From Streptomyces sp. AC550_RSS872 (GTDB taxonomy: Bacteria > Actinomycetota > Actinomycetes > Streptomycetales > Streptomycetaceae), in NCBI RefSeq assembly GCF_019049285.1, contig NZ_JAGMUL010000211.1:1-32380 (forward strand): DNA of 32,380 nt, written 5' to 3'. The notes below the pieces were generated by a model. That model saw only the letters and a list, made by a program, of their open reading frames with translations. It was not told the origin of the DNA and did not search any database. Of this stretch, positions 32,150 to 32,380 are shown piece by piece. Position 1 is the stretch's first letter. The number at the start of each line of letters is the position of its first letter. The translations under genes and the position numbers were made by a program.

Positions 32150-32380
32150 ACACTAGTACTCCAGTTGCAGTTCGCTATTCCTGCTGGCCAGGGGCGTGTT
32201 CGTGATTGCACTTGACTGATGTGCCGTCAGGTGGTGGGAGTTCGTGACGTCGGGTGCGGCGGGCCCGGGGTGCCGGCCCGCGCGGGACGCGCTGGGCGAT
32301 CGAGGAGGCTTTCCAGGCCGCGAAGAACGAGTGCGGCCTGGATCAGTACGAGGTCCGCCGGTATCCGGGCTGGTACCGGC
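32150..32380 (+). mobile_element. IS701-type element, internally deleted, running off the right edge
   Basis: The frame from 32284 reads GTRWAIEEAFQAAKNECGL and then DQYEVRRYPGWYR, the well conserved C-terminal catalytic-Glu region of IS701-family transposases, and continues past the window. Only about 130 bases separate it from the terminus-like sequence ACTAGTACTCCAGTTGCAG near 32152, whereas a whole transposase N-terminal part would need close to 1 kb. The element therefore seems to have lost its interior. Calling the terminus an IS end is from memory and less certain than the protein match. Confidence 0.65.

Noticed and set aside
1..32380. CRISPR arrays, tRNA or rRNA genes
   Set aside because: No regularly spaced repeats and no tRNA-like cloverleaf or rRNA sequence was noticed on reading. 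A tRNA and CRISPR scanner would settle this.

Overview
The window is very GC-rich, with strong third-position G/C bias, GTG starts and 4-base ATGA/GTGA overlaps. This is typical of an actinomycete, most likely Streptomyces. The centre (about 5.2-30.8 kb) is a complete-looking secondary-metabolite gene cluster. Degraded insertion-sequence pieces lie on both sides, at about 3.8-4.6 kb and 31.3-32.4 kb.

Left flank (1-5.1 kb): the 5' end of a frameshifted oligopeptide-type ABC ATPase gene, a secreted DUF1680 (GH127/GH146-like) beta-L-arabinofuranosidase with a C-terminal ricin-type lectin, an unrecognised protein, an IS-associated helix-turn-helix gene split by one TAG codon, and the 3' remnant of an IS5-type transposase.

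Operon A (5.2-12.6 kb, + strand): eight tightly coupled genes in the order LysK-type hydrolase, LysX-type ligase, DegT-type aminotransferase, two transketolase halves, a 58-residue LysW-type amino-group carrier protein (AmCP), LysY-type reductase and LysZ-type kinase. This is the gene set known from vazabitide A and azinomycin-type pathways. There a carrier-bound glutamate is phosphorylated, reduced to the semialdehyde, extended by two carbons by transketolase, transaminated and released as 2,6-diamino-5,7-dihydroxyheptanoic acid (DADH).

Assembly line (12.6-27.3 kb): two acyl-CoA dehydrogenase subunits (-), a C-A-PCP NRPS (+) whose condensation domain has lost its catalytic histidines and whose A domain reads as valine-type, then a minus-strand operon of standalone PCP, a 2360-residue NRPS (half C-A-PCP-C-A-PCP-C), type II thioesterase, MbtH protein and SDR. 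There is no TE domain. The large NRPS ends in a C domain, so release must be unusual.

Right part (27.7-30.8 kb, + strand): a radical SAM protein of the family normally linked to RiPP maturation (CX7CX2C, B12-like N domain), with no precursor peptide in sight, followed by an MFS exporter. Then come an M20D amidohydrolase fragment, a decayed IS5-type transposase, a truncated small gene and the edge of an IS701-type transposase.

Interpretation (inference): the cluster makes a short peptide from valine, a DADH-derived residue and at least one more building block. The acyl-CoA dehydrogenase pair, SDR and radical SAM enzyme would tailor it. I see no sulfotransferase, aziridine-forming enzyme or pathway regulator, so the product is probably not simply a known azabicyclic dipeptide. 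The combination of AmCP chemistry, a reduced NRPS and a RiPP-type radical SAM enzyme is the most novel feature of the window.
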